A DNA stretch of 64,000 nt from Burkholderia seminalis DSM 23518 (GCF_902832885.1 NZ_CADFDK010000007.1:248001-312000); one strand, 5' to 3'. Counted from the first letter of the stretch, positions 54,498 to 64,000 are shown. Translations and numbers: made by a program. The notes: generated by a model from the sequence alone, not told the origin.

Positions 54498-55646
54498 ATG
54501 GCGAGCATCTCGATGCGGCGCGTGCAGAAAGCCTACGGCGATCACGCGCCGGTGATACGCGACGTCGATCTGGAGATCGGTGCGCACGAGTTCTGCGTGT
54601 TCCTCGGGCCGTCCGGTTGCGGCAAGTCGACGCTGCTCCGCATGATCGCCGGGCTCGAGGACCTGAGCGCGGGCGAACTGTCGATCGACGGCCGCCGCGT
54701 CGACGACGTGCCGGCCGCCGAGCGCGGCGTAGCGATGGTGTTCCAGAGCTACGCGCTGTTTCCGCACATGACGGTGTACGAGAACATGGCGTTCGGGCTG
54801 AAGCTCGCACGGGTGCCGAAAGTCGAGATCGACCGCAAGGTGCGCGACGCCGCGCGCATCCTGCAGCTCGACACGCTGCTCGACCGCAAGCCGAAGGCGC
54901 TGTCCGGCGGTCAGCGGCAGCGCGTCGCGATCGGCCGCGCGATCGTGCGCGAGCCCGGCGTGTTCCTGTTCGACGAACCGCTGTCGAATCTCGACGCGGC
55001 GCTGCGCGGCCAGACCCGCATCGAGATCGCGCGGCTGCACCGGCAGTTCGAACGCGCGAGCGTCGTCTACGTGACGCACGACCAGACCGAAGCGATGACG
55101 CTCGCCGACAAGATCGTGCTGCTGCACGCCGGCGCGGATACCGCGCAGCACGGCAGCATCGCGCAGGTCGGCGCGCCGCTCGACCTCTACCACCATCCGG
55201 CCAGCCGCTTCGTCGCGGGTTTCATCGGGTCGCCGCGCATGAACTTCCTGCCGGCCGTCGTGACCGCGTGCGACGCGCATCGCACGACCGTCACGCTCGT
55301 GCCGTCCGGCGAGACCTTCGCGCTGCCGCGCGACGGCTCGGCACTTGGCGCCGGCGCCGCCGTGACGCTCGGCATTCGCCCCGAACACCTGACGCTCGGC
55401 GCCGCGCTCGACGCCACGACGCTCGCGCGCGACGTCGCGCTCGTCGAACGCCTCGGCGAACAGACCTACGTGCACCTCGACGGGCCCGGCGGCGCACCGC
55501 TGATCGCGAAGGTGCCCGGCGACGCGCAAGTGCGCGCCGGCGAGCGCGTGCACCTGCATGCGCCGGCCGCGGCCTGCCATCTCTTCACCGAAGACGGCCG
55601 CGCGGTGCCCGCGTGCGCCGACGTCCACGTCCACCACTACGCATAA
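54498..55646 (+). CDS. Sugar ABC transporter ATPase (MalK/LacK/UgpC type)
   Basis: A 382-residue ATPase: Walker [10 protein letters not shown] (37-45), LSGGQRQRV signature (134-), Walker B FLFDEP (155-160), H-loop [13 protein letters not shown], and a C-terminal OB-fold regulatory domain with [12 protein letters not shown]. It energises the two permeases encoded downstream. GGAG lies 5 bases before the ATG. It opens the operon with the GH42 enzyme, whose start is 8 bases past its stop. Confidence 0.93.
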   Translation: MASISMRRVQKAYGDHAPVIRDVDLEIGAHEFCVFLGPSGCGKSTLLRMIAGLEDLSAGELSIDGRRVDDVPAAERGVAMVFQSYALFPHMTVYENMAFGLKLARVPKVEIDRKVRDAARILQLDTLLDRKPKALSGGQRQRVAIGRAIVREPGVFLFDEPLSNLDAALRGQTRIEIARLHRQFERASVVYVTHDQTEAMTLADKIVLLHAGADTAQHGSIAQVGAPLDLYHHPASRFVAGFIGSPRMNFLPAVVTACDAHRTTVTLVPSGETFALPRDGSALGAGAAVTLGIRPEHLTLGAALDATTLARDVALVERLGEQTYVHLDGPGGAPLIAKVPGDAQVRAGERVHLHAPAAACHLFTEDGRAVPACADVHVHHYA

Positions 55647-55654
55647 GGATCGGC

Positions 55655-57646
55655 ATGCGCCTCGGAGCCTGCTACTACCCGGAACACTGGCCGGAATCGA
55701 TGTGGGCCGATGACGCCCGCCGGATGAAAGCGCTCGGCATCGAGCAGGTGCGGATCGCCGAATTCGCGTGGAGCCGCATCGAGCCGTCGCCGGGCGAATA
55801 CGACTGGGGCTGGCTCGACCGCGCGGTCGACGTGCTCGGCGCGGCCGGCCTCGAGATCGTGATGTGCACGCCGACCGCGACGCCGCCGAAATGGCTGGTC
55901 GACCGCCATCCCGACATCCTAGCGATCGGTGCCGACGGCCGGCCGCGCGCGTTCGGCTCGCGCCGCCACTACGACTTCTCGTCGCCGACCTATCTGGAAG
56001 CGTCGCGGCAGATCTGCACGGCCGTCGCCGAACGCTACGGCCGCCATCCCGCCGTGCGCCACTGGCAAACCGACAACGAACTCGGCTGCCACCAGACCGT
56101 CGTCAGCTACTCGCCGGCCGCGCTCGTGCGCTTCCGTGCGTGGCTGAAGGCGCGCTACGGCACGATCGACGCGCTGAACCGCGCATGGGGCACCGTGTTC
56201 TGGAGCATGGAGTATCGCCATTTCGACGAAATCGACGCGCCCGTCGGCACCGTGACCGAAGCCCATCCGTCGCATCGTCTCGATTACCGGCGCTTCGCAT
56301 CCGACGAAGTCGCGCGCTATCACCGGATGCAGGTCGACGTGATCCGCGCGCATTCGCCGGGCCGGCCGGTCGCGCACAACTTCATGCAGCTGTTCACCGA
56401 GTTCGATCACTACGAGGTGGCGCGCGACCTCGACATCGCGACGTGGGACAGCTACCCGCTCGGCGCGCTGGAGGAGCTCTGGTTCGCGCCCGACGTGAAG
56501 GCGCGCTGGCTGCGCACCGGCCATCCGGATTTCGCGTCGTTCAATCACGATCTGTATCGCGGGATGTCGAAGCTGCCGTTCTGGGTGATGGAACAGCAGC
56601 CGGGGCCCGTGAACTGGGCCCAGTGGAACCCCGCGCCGCTGCCGGGCATGGTGCGCCTGTGGAGCTGGGAAGCGTTCGCGCATGGCGCCGGCTGCGTGTC
56701 CTACTTCCGCTGGCGGCAGGCGCCGTTCGCGCAGGAGCAGATGCATGCGGGCCTCAATACGCCGGACAACCGGCTCGACGAAGGCGGCCGCGAGGCGCAG
56801 CGCGTCGCACGCGAAATCGCCACCGTGCTCGATGCCGGCGCCGATGCCGACGCGAACGGCACGGTGCGCGCCCCGGTCGCGCTCATGTTCGACTATGAAG
56901 CGAAGTGGCTGTTCGAAGTGCAGCCGCAAGGCGCCGATTTCCACTACCCGCGCGTCGCGTTCGACTACTACTCGGCGCTGCGCTCGCTCGGCCTCGACGT
57001 CGACATTGTGTCGCCGCACGCGCCGCTCGACGGCTATCGCCTCGTCGTCGTGCCGCCGCTGCCCGTCGTGCCGGACGATTTCGCGGCACGGCTCGCCGCC
57101 TCGGGCGCGCATGCGGTATTCGGGCCGCGTACGGGTTCGAAGACCGTCGACCTGCAGATTCCGCCGACGCTGCCGCCCGGCCCGCTCGCGTCGATCCTGC
57201 CGGTGCGCGTGTGGCGCGTCGAATCGCTGCGGCCGAACGTGACCGAGCGGATCGACGGCACGTTGCGCGACGGCTCGCCGCTCGCGGGCGACGCGCGCCA
57301 CTGGCGCGACTTCGTCGAGCTCCACGACGAAACGCGCAGCGTCGTGCATGCGCGTTTCGCCGACGGTCATCCGGCCTGCGTGTCGCATGGCGCGCTGCAC
57401 TACTGGGCCGCGCTGTTCGACGCCGCGACCACCGCGAAGCTGTTCGCCGACGTCGCGACCGACGCGGGCCTCGCGCCGACGCCGCTCGGCGACGGCGTGC
57501 GGGTGAGCCGGCGCGGCGGCCTGACCTACGTTTTCAACTACGGCAACGCGCCGCACACGATCGATGCGGTGCCGCCGTCGGCGTTCGTGCTCGGCGCCGC
57601 GCAAGTCGAGCCGCAAGACGTGGCCGTGTATCGAAGCCGTTCGTAG
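55655..57646 (+). CDS. Beta-galactosidase, glycoside hydrolase family 42
   Basis: A 663-residue enzyme, normal for GH42. The TIM barrel begins [49 protein letters not shown]; the acid/base glutamate is Glu142 in QTDNELGCH and the nucleophile Glu313 in [13 protein letters not shown] trimerisation domain (about 400-590) and a small C-terminal beta domain follow. No signal peptide is present, so it acts on galactosides after import by the ABC system. AAGGA precedes the ATG 8 bases past the ATPase stop. Confidence 0.94.
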   Translation: MRLGACYYPEHWPESMWADDARRMKALGIEQVRIAEFAWSRIEPSPGEYDWGWLDRAVDVLGAAGLEIVMCTPTATPPKWLVDRHPDILAIGADGRPRAFGSRRHYDFSSPTYLEASRQICTAVAERYGRHPAVRHWQTDNELGCHQTVVSYSPAALVRFRAWLKARYGTIDALNRAWGTVFWSMEYRHFDEIDAPVGTVTEAHPSHRLDYRRFASDEVARYHRMQVDVIRAHSPGRPVAHNFMQLFTEFDHYEVARDLDIATWDSYPLGALEELWFAPDVKARWLRTGHPDFASFNHDLYRGMSKLPFWVMEQQPGPVNWAQWNPAPLPGMVRLWSWEAFAHGAGCVSYFRWRQAPFAQEQMHAGLNTPDNRLDEGGREAQRVAREIATVLDAGADADANGTVRAPVALMFDYEAKWLFEVQPQGADFHYPRVAFDYYSALRSLGLDVDIVSPHAPLDGYRLVVVPPLPVVPDDFAARLAASGAHAVFGPRTGSKTVDLQIPPTLPPGPLASILPVRVWRVESLRPNVTERIDGTLRDGSPLAGDARHWRDFVELHDETRSVVHARFADGHPACVSHGALHYWAALFDAATTAKLFADVATDAGLAPTPLGDGVRVSRRGGLTYVFNYGNAPHTIDAVPPSAFVLGAAQVEPQDVAVYRSRS

Positions 57647-57712
57647 CCCCCCGCCACCGGCGCCGCGACGCGCCGGTCACGCACAAGACGACACACTGGA
57701 ATGGAGACACGC

Positions 57713-58972
57713 ATGACACATCGCCCCCTTCGCGCCGCCGCCCGGCTCGCCGCGGCCGCCACCGTCGCGTTCGCATCGCTCGGCACGACGGCGCCCGCCG
57801 ATGCCGGCACGCTGACCATCAATATCGCGTTCAAGGGCGCGAGCCAGCGCGCGGTCTGGCAATCGACGCTCGACGCGTTCCACAAGGCGCATCCCGACAT
57901 CGACGTGAAGGCGACCTTCGTCGACGAGGAAGCGTACAAGGTGCAACTCCCCGCGTGGCTGACGACCGTCGCGCCGGACGTCGTGAACTGGCACGCGGGC
58001 GAGCGGATGGCGTACTACGCGAAGCGCGGGCTGTTCGAGGACCTGAGCGGCGACTGGACCAAGAACGGCTGGGGCGCGATGTACGCGTCGACGCGCGATG
58101 CCTCGTCGTACAACGGCAAGCAGTATGCGGCGCCCACCGTCTACTACTCGTGGGGGCTGTTCTACCGCAAGGACCTGTTCCGCAAGGTCGGCATCGCCGA
58201 CGAGCCGAAGACGTGGGACCAGTTTCTCGACGCGTGCAAGAAGCTGAAGGCGGCCGGCATCACGCCGGTCGCGATCGGCGGCCGCGACGCGTGGACGCTT
58301 GCCGGCTGGTTCGACTATCTCGACCTGCGCCTGAACGGCAACGCGTTCCACCAGCAACTGATGGCCGGCGACGTGCCGTACACCGACCCGCGCGTGAAGA
58401 AGGTCTACACGACGTGGAAGTCGCTGATCGACGCCGGCTACTTCATCGACAACGCGCTGTCCTACGATCTCGACGGCGCGCAGCCGTTCCTGTTCCAGGG
58501 CAAGGCCGCGATGATGCTGATGGGCACCTTCATCGCGGCGGGCTTTCCGCCGAACGTGAAACCGGAAATGGGCTACTACCGCTTCCCGATCATCGACCCG
58601 AAGGTGCCGACCGCCGAGGACGGCCCGGTCGAATCGCTGCACATCCCGACCAAGGCGAAGAACAAGGCCGATGCGCGCACGTTCCTCGCATTCGTCGAAA
58701 CGCCCGAGATGGGCGCGAAGCTCGCGGAAGGGCTCGGCTCGCTGTCGGCCAACAGCAAGTCGCCCGAGCCGGCCGATCCGGTCTCGCGCATCGGGTTCCG
58801 GATTCTCGCCGACACGAAGGGCGGCGTCGCGCAGTTCTACGATCGCGACATGACGAAGGAAATGGCCGACGAAGGGATGAAAGGCATGCAGCAGTTCCTC
58901 GCGAATCCCGCGCAGCTCGATACGGTGCTCGCGCAACTCGAACAGACCCGCAAGCGGATCTACAAGAAGTGA
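57713..58972 (+). CDS. Sugar-binding protein of the galactoside ABC importer (CUT1)
   Basis: A 419-residue family 1 solute-binding protein with a signal peptide (MTHRPLRAAARLAAAATVAFASLGTTAPADA). ASQRAVWQSTLDAFHKAHPDIDVKATFVDEEAYKVQLPAWLTTVAPDVVNWHAGERMAYYAKRGLFEDLS is typical of the CUT1 oligosaccharide binders. With GH42 beside it the ligand is probably a beta-galactoside. GGAG lies 6 bases before ATG 57713; the ATG at 57701 is an alternative. It follows the GH42 gene by 66 bases. Confidence 0.92.
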   Translation: MTHRPLRAAARLAAAATVAFASLGTTAPADAGTLTINIAFKGASQRAVWQSTLDAFHKAHPDIDVKATFVDEEAYKVQLPAWLTTVAPDVVNWHAGERMAYYAKRGLFEDLSGDWTKNGWGAMYASTRDASSYNGKQYAAPTVYYSWGLFYRKDLFRKVGIADEPKTWDQFLDACKKLKAAGITPVAIGGRDAWTLAGWFDYLDLRLNGNAFHQQLMAGDVPYTDPRVKKVYTTWKSLIDAGYFIDNALSYDLDGAQPFLFQGKAAMMLMGTFIAAGFPPNVKPEMGYYRFPIIDPKVPTAEDGPVESLHIPTKAKNKADARTFLAFVETPEMGAKLAEGLGSLSANSKSPEPADPVSRIGFRILADTKGGVAQFYDRDMTKEMADEGMKGMQQFLANPAQLDTVLAQLEQTRKRIYKK

Positions 58973-59026
58973 CCGCGTGACCCAACCGGCGGCCGCGCGC
59001 CGCCCTGTCCGTTCAGGAGGCTTGCC

Positions 59027-59989
59027 GTGTCCAGTCCGATCACGTCCCCCCCCCCCCCCCCCCCCCCCCCGCGCGCCGGCACCGCGCCGCCGCCGCGCGG
59101 GACATCCGCCGCCGCGTTGCCCGCGCGCCGCCCGTCGCCCGCCGTGCGGCGGCAACGGCGCGCCGCGTGGCTGTTTCTCGCGCCGGCCTGCGCGATGGTG
59201 GCCGTCTATGTGATCTGGCCGATCCTGTCGACGCTGTGGCTGAGCCTGTACAACTGGGACGGGATGACCGAGCGCACGTTCGTCGGTCTCGCGAACTATG
59301 CCGAACTGCTGCAGGCGCCGACCTTCTACACGGCGCTGCGCAACAACGTGATCTGGCTCGCGCTCTTCATGCTCGCGCCGCCGCTCGGCCTCGCGCTCGC
59401 GCTGTACCTGAACCAGGCGGTCGGCGGCATCCGCCTCGTGAAATCGCTGTTCTTCGCGCCGTTCGTGCTGTCCGGCGTGGTCGTCGGCCTGATCTTCTCG
59501 TGGTTCTACGATCCGACCTTCGGGCTGCTCGCGTTGATCGTCGGGCACGGCATCCCGGTACTCGGCGACGCACGCTACGCGACGCTCGGCGTCGTGTTCG
59601 CCGCGCTGTGGCCGCAGACGGCGTACTGCATGATCCTGTACCTGACCGGCCTCACGTCGGTCAACCCGGAACAGATCGAGGCCGCGCGGATGGAAGGCGC
59701 GCGCGGCTTCGCGCTGCTGTGGCACGTCGTGCTGCCGCAGTTGCGGCCGACCACTTTCATGGCGATCGTCGTCACGGTGATCGGCGCGCTGCGCAGCTTC
59801 GACCTGATCTCGGTGATGACGAGCGGCGGCCCGTTCGAGAGTTCGACCGTGCTCGCGTATTACATGTACGACCAGGCGATCAAGTATTACCGGCTGGGCT
59901 ATTCCGCGTCGATCGCCGCCGTGCTGTTCGCGATCATGCTCGTCTACATCGTGTTCCAGTTGCGCCGCATGCTGCGCAACGAGCAGTGA
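59027..59989 (+). CDS. Galactoside ABC permease 1 (MalF/LacF type) with poly-proline N-terminus
   Basis: A 320-residue permease with six helices. The first 45 residues are cytosolic, with eight consecutive prolines (8-15 after MSSPITS) and a Pro/Arg-rich stretch. The first helix is WLFLAPACAMVAVYVIWPILSTLWLSLYNWDG. The ATPase-contacting EAA loop is EAARMEGARGFALLWHVVLPQLRP. The start is GTG with AGGAGG 7 bases before it. The prolines are encoded by an uninterrupted run of 25 C (59046-59070). Loss or gain of one base would put the whole permease out of frame. Confidence 0.92.
   Translation: MSSPITSPPPPPPPPRAGTAPPPRGTSAAALPARRPSPAVRRQRRAAWLFLAPACAMVAVYVIWPILSTLWLSLYNWDGMTERTFVGLANYAELLQAPTFYTALRNNVIWLALFMLAPPLGLALALYLNQAVGGIRLVKSLFFAPFVLSGVVVGLIFSWFYDPTFGLLALIVGHGIPVLGDARYATLGVVFAALWPQTAYCMILYLTGLTSVNPEQIEAARMEGARGFALLWHVVLPQLRPTTFMAIVVTVIGALRSFDLISVMTSGGPFESSTVLAYYMYDQAIKYYRLGYSASIAAVLFAIMLVYIVFQLRRMLRNEQ
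59046..59070 (+). repeat. Homopolymeric C25 tract inside permease gene
   Basis: 25 uninterrupted C residues, starting 19 bases after the GTG start codon and read as CCC codons plus the adjoining TCC and CCG. At this length the gene is in frame (ON). It is by far the longest homopolymer in the window. Confidence 0.97.
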
Positions 59990-60009
59990 CCCACCGGAGA
60001 GGCTTCATC

Positions 60010-60861
60010 ATGTTTCCGACGCCCGTTGCCCAATGGAAGCCCGTCTCGCGCCGGCTGTACAAGCTGTCGCTGCCCGTCGCGCTGCTGATCTGGCTGATGC
60101 CGATGATCGCCGTGTTCGTCACGTCGGTGCGCTCGACCGAAGAACTCGTCGAAGGCCACTACTGGGGCTGGCCGCGCCACTTCGCGATGGTCGAGAACTA
60201 CCGCGACGCGCTGACGACGTCGCCGATGCTGCATTACTTCTGGAACAGCGTGCAGATCACGGTGCCGTCCGTGATCGGCTCGATCGCGCTCGCGGCGATG
60301 GCCGGCTTCGCGCTCGCGACCTACCGGTTCCGCGGCAATACCGCGCTGTTCGGCACGTTCGTCGCCGGCAACTTCGTGCCGGTGCAGGTGCTGATGATTC
60401 CGGTGCGCGACCTGTCGCTGAGGCTCGGCGTGTTCAATACGGTCGAAGCGCTGATCCTGTTTCACGTCGCGTTCCAGACCGGGTTCTGCACGCTGTTCCT
60501 GCGCAACTTCATCAAGCAGTTGCCGTTCGAGCTGATCGAGGCGGCGCGCATCGAAGGCGCGGGCGAATGGACGGTGTTCTGGCGCATCGTGCTGCCGCTG
60601 ATCCGGCCGGCGCTGGCCGCGCTGGCGATTCTCGTGTTTACGTTCGTGTGGAACGACTACTTCTGGGCGCTGTGTCTCACGCAGGGCGACGAGGCCGCGC
60701 CGATCACCGCCGGCGTCGCGGCGCTGAAGGGGCAATGGACGACGTCGTGGAATCTCGTGTCGGCCGGGTCGATTCTCGCCGCGCTGCCGTCGGTCGCGAT
60801 GTTCTTCGCGATGCAGAAGCATTTCGTCGCGGGGCTCACGTTCGGCGCGACGAAAGGCTGA
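60010..60861 (+). CDS. Galactoside ABC permease 2 (MalG/LacG type)
   Basis: A 283-residue permease with six helices: LYKLSLPVALLIWLMPMIAVFVTSVRSTEELVEGHYWGWP at the N-terminus and EAARIEGAGEWTVFWRIVLPLIRPALAALAILVFTFVWNDYFWAL containing the EAA loop. It pairs with the MalF-type permease; its gene follows after 20 bases with GGAG upstream of the ATG. It is the last gene of the operon, ended by the terminator at 60911. Confidence 0.92.
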   Translation: MFPTPVAQWKPVSRRLYKLSLPVALLIWLMPMIAVFVTSVRSTEELVEGHYWGWPRHFAMVENYRDALTTSPMLHYFWNSVQITVPSVIGSIALAAMAGFALATYRFRGNTALFGTFVAGNFVPVQVLMIPVRDLSLRLGVFNTVEALILFHVAFQTGFCTLFLRNFIKQLPFELIEAARIEGAGEWTVFWRIVLPLIRPALAALAILVFTFVWNDYFWALCLTQGDEAAPITAGVAALKGQWTTSWNLVSAGSILAALPSVAMFFAMQKHFVAGLTFGATKG

Positions 60862-60910
60862 ACGCGCGCCGCAAGCGTTTTTCGCATCTCCCCCTCCGCA
60901 TCGTGAGGTT

Positions 60911-60932
60911 GCCCGCTTCGGCGGGCTTTTTT
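60911..60932 (+). terminator. Terminator of the galactoside operon
   Basis: GCCCGC-TTCG-GCGGGC followed by six T, a textbook intrinsic terminator 50 bases after the last permease stop. Confidence 0.92.
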
Positions 60933-60968
60933 CATGCCGTGCGGATTGGAAGGCGATGCCGCTCGATG

Positions 60969-61685
60969 TCACCTGTCGGCGCGCCTGCCCTGGCGCAGGC
61001 GCTCGACGATCACGACCTCCGTGTCGTCTCGCGCCCGCAACGCGAGCCACGTTTCATCGCGAACGGCGATGCCGTCGCGTTGCGCCAGCCTGATCGGCCC
61101 GACGTCCAGCCGCCCGTGATCCGCAACCAGATAGGCGGCGCCCGGTAGCGGCAACCCGTGCTGCATCGTCGTGCCTTCGCGCAGCATCGCGATACGCACA
61201 CGTGCGTCGGCGTGAAGGGGCAGCGCGCCGGCGCGAACATCGTCTGGATCGCCGCTCGCCACCGTCACGAATCGGCCGTCGCGACATCCGGGCGAACAGA
61301 CGCGCGTCGCGCAGCGCGCGGTGCCGGCCGGTGTGCGCGGACGCAGCCAGATTCGGAACTGCCGCGCGGGTACGTTTTCCTCGTTGCGCTCGGCGTGATG
61401 AAACGCCGCGCCGGCACTCGTCACATGGACGGAATCGGCGACCAGACGCACGCGATTGCCCGCGTCGTCCTCGTGCGTGATGGCGCCCGAACGCACCCAT
61501 GTGACGATCTCGACGTCGCGGTGAACCTGCATGCCGAGGCCCGAGTGCGGCGCGAATTCGACGTCGTCCCATCCGTAGAGCGGGCCGGGCAGCGCAGGGT
61601 CGACGCCCTCGCGGAAATGCCGGCGGGCGTCGACACCGCCGCGCCGCAGCACGCCCAGCGCAAGAAAAGGCCGATGTTCGATCAT
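60969..61685 (-). CDS. Pirin-family protein
   Basis: A 238-residue bicupin: GPLYGWDDVEFAPHSGLGMQVHRDVEIVTWVRSGAITHEDDAGN carries the metal-binding histidines of the first cupin domain, and VTSAGAAFHHAERNEENVPARQFRIWLRPRTPAG completes it. Bacterial pirins of this group act as quercetin-type dioxygenases or regulators; the second cupin is degenerate as usual. The start ATG at 61685 matches the family (MIEHRPF). It follows the SDR gene on the minus strand by 84 bases, so both may be co-transcribed. Confidence 0.9.
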   Translation of the reverse strand: MIEHRPFLALGVLRRGGVDARRHFREGVDPALPGPLYGWDDVEFAPHSGLGMQVHRDVEIVTWVRSGAITHEDDAGNRVRLVADSVHVTSAGAAFHHAERNEENVPARQFRIWLRPRTPAGTARCATRVCSPGCRDGRFVTVASGDPDDVRAGALPLHADARVRIAMLREGTTMQHGLPLPGAAYLVADHGRLDVGPIRLAQRDGIAVRDETWLALRARDDTEVVIVERLRQGRRADR

Positions 61686-61769
61686 GATGAAGCTCGATTC
61701 GGGTACGCCGGGTGCGGATCGCGATCGTCGAAGACCGCGCCCCCCACACCCCGGGCGCCCCGGCAACGC

Positions 61770-62534
61770 TCAGATCTGCTGCTGACCGCCATCGACGAAC
61801 AGTTCGATGCCGTTCACGAAGCTCGCGTCGTCCGAGGCCAGGAACAGCGCCGCGCTCGCGATCTCGCCGGGCTCGCCGAGCCGCCCCATCGGGATCTGCG
61901 CAGCCAGATAATCGGCCAGCCCCTGGCGCTGCGCGGCGTCGTCGCCGGCAAGATCCAGCAGGCCCGGCGTACGGGTCGCGCCCGGGCTGATCGTGTTCAC
62001 GCGCACACGGCGGTCCTTGAGGTCGAGAATCCAGCTGCGCGCAAACGCCCGCACCGCCGCCTTCGAAGCCGAGTACACGCTGAACGCGGCAGTGCCCGCG
62101 CTACCGGCCGTCGAGCCGGTGAGAATCACCGATCCGCCCTCGGCAAGCAGCGGCAGCGCTTTTTGCACCGTGAACAGCACGCCCTTCACGTTGCGGTCGA
62201 AGGTGTCGTCGTAGTGCGCTTCGGTGATGTTGCCAAGCGGCAGCATCGAGCCGCCGCCGGCGTTCACGAACAGCACGTCGAGGCGGCCCTGTTCTTCCTT
62301 GATTTGCGCATACAGCGCGTCGAGTTCATCGAGCCGGGTGGAATCCGAACGGACGCCGGTCGCGTTGCCGCCGGCTTCGCGAATGCCTTTCACGGCGGCA
62401 TCGAGTTCCGCCTGTCGGCGGCCCGTGAGATAGACGTGCGCGCCTTCCGCCGCGAAGCGTTGCGCGGTGGCGAGGCCGATGCCGCTGGTTGCGCCGGTGA
62501 CGAGTGCGATCTTGTTGTCGAGTTTGCGTGCCAT
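61770..62534 (-). CDS. Short-chain dehydrogenase/reductase
   Basis: A 254-residue classical [24 protein letters not shown] (cofactor loop), [13 protein letters not shown] (NAG motif variant) and [32 protein letters not shown] with the catalytic Ser, Tyr and Lys. The substrate is unknown; such SDRs next to pirin and a LysR regulator are frequent in proteobacteria and often respond to quinones or electrophiles. Divergent from the LysR gene at 62672, which probably controls it. Confidence 0.92.
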   Translation of the reverse strand: MARKLDNKIALVTGATSGIGLATAQRFAAEGAHVYLTGRRQAELDAAVKGIREAGGNATGVRSDSTRLDELDALYAQIKEEQGRLDVLFVNAGGGSMLPLGNITEAHYDDTFDRNVKGVLFTVQKALPLLAEGGSVILTGSTAGSAGTAAFSVYSASKAAVRAFARSWILDLKDRRVRVNTISPGATRTPGLLDLAGDDAAQRQGLADYLAAQIPMGRLGEPGEIASAALFLASDDASFVNGIELFVDGGQQQI

Positions 62535-62602
62535 GGTAGTGCTCCTTTCGATGAGTCGGTGATGTTTGCGTCGCAGCGGCTTGCTGCGATGTGAGGAGAA
62601 TA

Positions 62603-62644
62603 TCGACGGCCTTATCTTTTCGAAATAGAATTGATTGCAATCAA
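62603..62644. promoter_or_regulatory. Divergent promoter region with LysR-type dyad
   Basis: TTGATTGCAATCAA (62631-62644) is a perfect 14-bp palindrome of the T-N11-A type. On the plus strand TCGACG (62603-62608), 17 bases and TAGAAT (62626-62631) form a promoter for the LysR gene whose -10 box touches the palindrome, suggesting autorepression. Confidence 0.6.
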
Positions 62645-62671
62645 ACGTTGCATAAATGAAAAGACAAGGAC

Positions 62672-63589
62672 ATGGCTCAACTTCCCGATTTCGAAGGGCT
62701 CGCGATGTTCGCGAAGGTGGCCGAGCACGGATCGTTCGCAGCCGCGGCGCGCGCGACCGGCGTGTCGGTCGCCACGGTCTCGCGCGGCGTGGCCCGCCTG
62801 GAGGACCGGCTGGGCGCGCGGCTGTTCAATCGCACGTCGCGTCAGCTCTCGCTCACCGAGTTCGGCCGGACGATCAGCGAGAAAGCCGGCGAGATCTATC
62901 GCCAGGCCGAGGAGGCGGAAAGCTCGGCGCGCGAAATGTCGGTACAGCCGCGCGGGCTGGTGCGGCTGGCCGTGCCGATGTCGTACGGGCTGCGCTGGGT
63001 CGCGCCGTTGCTGCCCGGCTTCTTTCGCGCATACCCGGAGGTGTCGATCGACCTGCATCTGTCGGACGCGTCGGTCGATCTGGTCGGCGACGGGTTCGAC
63101 GCCGCCCTGCGTATCGCCGCGCTGCCGGATTCGTCGCTGGTCGCCCGGCGGCTGTGCGCGGTCACGCAATACGTGGTGGCGTCGCCGGAGTATCTGCGGC
63201 GCGAAGGGCGGCCCGCGCATCCGCGCGAACTGGCGAACCGTCCGTGTCTCTCGTACGCGTACCGTGCACGCAGCGCCGTGTGGCGCTTCACGAACGACGC
63301 GGGCGAGGAGGAACCGGTGATGCCGGCGGGCCCGCTGCGCGTGACGAACGCCGATGCGCTGCTGCCCACGCTGCTCGAGGGCCTGGCGATTGCCGAACTG
63401 CCCGAGTTCATCGCCGGCGAATATCTGGCCGACGGGCGTCTCGAAGCGATCCTCACCGACTGGTCGCTGACGAAGGGCGGTCTTTACTTCGTGACGCCGT
63501 CGGCGCGCGCGCGACCGGCGAAGGTCGCGGCGCTGTCCGATTACTTCGCCGAACATCTGAGCGATCCGACCTGGCGATGGCCGAAGTGA
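62672..63589 (+). CDS. LysR-family regulator, divergent from SDR gene
   Basis: A 305-residue regulator: winged helix at 8-65 ([48 protein letters not shown]) and a substrate-binding domain from [23 protein letters not shown], of the CrgA/DsdC-like branch that often autoregulates and activates a divergent reductase gene. The start ATG lies 28 bases after the dyad. The effector is unknown. Confidence 0.92.
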   Translation: MAQLPDFEGLAMFAKVAEHGSFAAAARATGVSVATVSRGVARLEDRLGARLFNRTSRQLSLTEFGRTISEKAGEIYRQAEEAESSAREMSVQPRGLVRLAVPMSYGLRWVAPLLPGFFRAYPEVSIDLHLSDASVDLVGDGFDAALRIAALPDSSLVARRLCAVTQYVVASPEYLRREGRPAHPRELANRPCLSYAYRARSAVWRFTNDAGEEEPVMPAGPLRVTNADALLPTLLEGLAIAELPEFIAGEYLADGRLEAILTDWSLTKGGLYFVTPSARARPAKVAALSDYFAEHLSDPTWRWPK

Positions 63590-63815
63590 CGGCCTGGACA
63601 ACGGGTCGAGCAACGCGCGTCATGGCACGCATGCAACGACGGGTTTCAAGCACGTCCACCGCCTGACGGTTGATCGTGGCCGTCGGCCATGGCTACGCCC
63701 GTCCGCGCGCGACGTACGCACGACCTGTTTCAGCAAACGTCGACGCACGCCGAACAGGCCGCAGTTGCCGGATGCAGCCGGATCGGCTGACCGACTTTGA
63801 AAGGACCGATCCGGA

Positions 63816-64000
63816 TTACCTGGACGGTTTGCCCCGGCCGCCGGCAGGCTTGCCCGCTGGCTTGCCGCCAGGTTTGCCGCGCGGCTTTTTCACGCTGAAC
63901 GGACTGCCGATGGTGTAGTCCGGCCCGCCGTCGGCCGGCTTCGCATGCTGCGCCGCAGGCTTGCGCTGCCCTTCGCCGCCCGGCGATCGCGGCTTCTTGC
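63816..64000 (-). CDS. C-terminal tail of a probable DEAD-box RNA helicase (5' part outside window)
   Basis: The minus strand encodes 61 residues up to a TAA at 63816-63818: a basic, Gly/Pro/Lys-rich tail with GGPDYTIGSPFSVKKPRG and GKPGGKPAGKPAGGRGKPSR. Such tails follow the helicase core in RhlE-type RNA helicases of Burkholderia, where they bind RNA; a pseudouridine synthase with a similar tail is the main alternative. The core lies right of the window. Confidence 0.55.
   Translation of the reverse strand, partial: KKPRSPGGEGQRKPAAQHAKPADGGPDYTIGSPFSVKKPRGKPGGKPAGKPAGGRGKPSR

Noticed and set aside
63590-63815. Possible small gene between the last LysR gene and the helicase tail
   Set aside because: The only open frame is antisense to the helicase tail and lacks features; the gap most likely holds just the ends of two convergent genes.

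Overview
The window is very GC-rich, about two-thirds G+C. It carries dense sugar, aromatic and amino-acid catabolism with many LysR, GntR, LacI and MarR regulators. Gene content and codon use point to a Burkholderia, most likely of the cepacia complex, and probably to a secondary chromosome, because it holds accessory catabolism rather than core housekeeping genes. This is inferred from protein character; no database was searched. I saw no rRNA, tRNA, CRISPR array, insertion sequence or integrase.

Layout. 0-3.3 kb: the end of a TrhA/hemolysin III gene, then cstA with its small partner ybdD. 3.3-8.8 kb: a stress-type block with a divergent DapF-like epimerase translationally coupled to an ECF41-type sigma factor, a carboxymuconolactone-decarboxylase/AhpD protein, a cupin, a LysR regulator preceded by a textbook ECF41 promoter, an NmrA-like protein and an Ohr-like protein. 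8.8-16.4 kb: PRC-barrel protein, DAHP synthase, secretory lipase, two unknown genes, YceH, an SDR and a HutC-type repressor. 16.5-24.9 kb: PhyH dioxygenase with an amino-acid-binding protein, a scar holding two gene remnants (AbiEii-like and ankyrin), LysR, an NTF2-like protein, two paralogous amidohydrolases, a glycine-zipper lipoprotein and a GNAT. 25.6-30.1 kb: class III aminotransferase, M20 peptidase, diaminopropionate ammonia-lyase and a divergent Lrp-type regulator.

30.2-42.4 kb is a hydroxycinnamate (ferulate) island. A secreted tannase/feruloyl-esterase-type enzyme, a porin and an MFS transporter form an uptake operon. The operon ech-vdh-fcs-acd-marR supplies CoA activation, retro-aldol cleavage to vanillin and oxidation to vanillate. 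Three copies of one 15-bp palindrome (ATCAGGTAACCTGAT type) tie the two operons together, and two of them fill the spacer between -35 and -10 in the same way.

42.5-52 kb is the non-phosphorylative L-arabinose pathway of the Azospirillum type: lactonase, ABC importer, dehydrogenase, deoxy-arabonate dehydratase, arabonate dehydratase and a divergent LysR. The importer ATPase gene carries a frameshift. 52-54.3 kb holds an OsmC protein, a GntR and a LacI regulator. 54.5-60.9 kb is a LacI-controlled galactoside operon (ABC ATPase, GH42 beta-galactosidase, binding protein, two permeases). The first permease gene has a run of 25 C just after its start codon, a strong candidate for phase variation. 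61-64 kb: pirin, SDR with divergent LysR, and the end of a probable RNA helicase gene.

Positions for which function is only inferred are marked as such. The most unusual items are the C25 tract, the shared MarR-type operator architecture, the ECF41 promoter and sigma-factor neighbourhood, and the araG frameshift.
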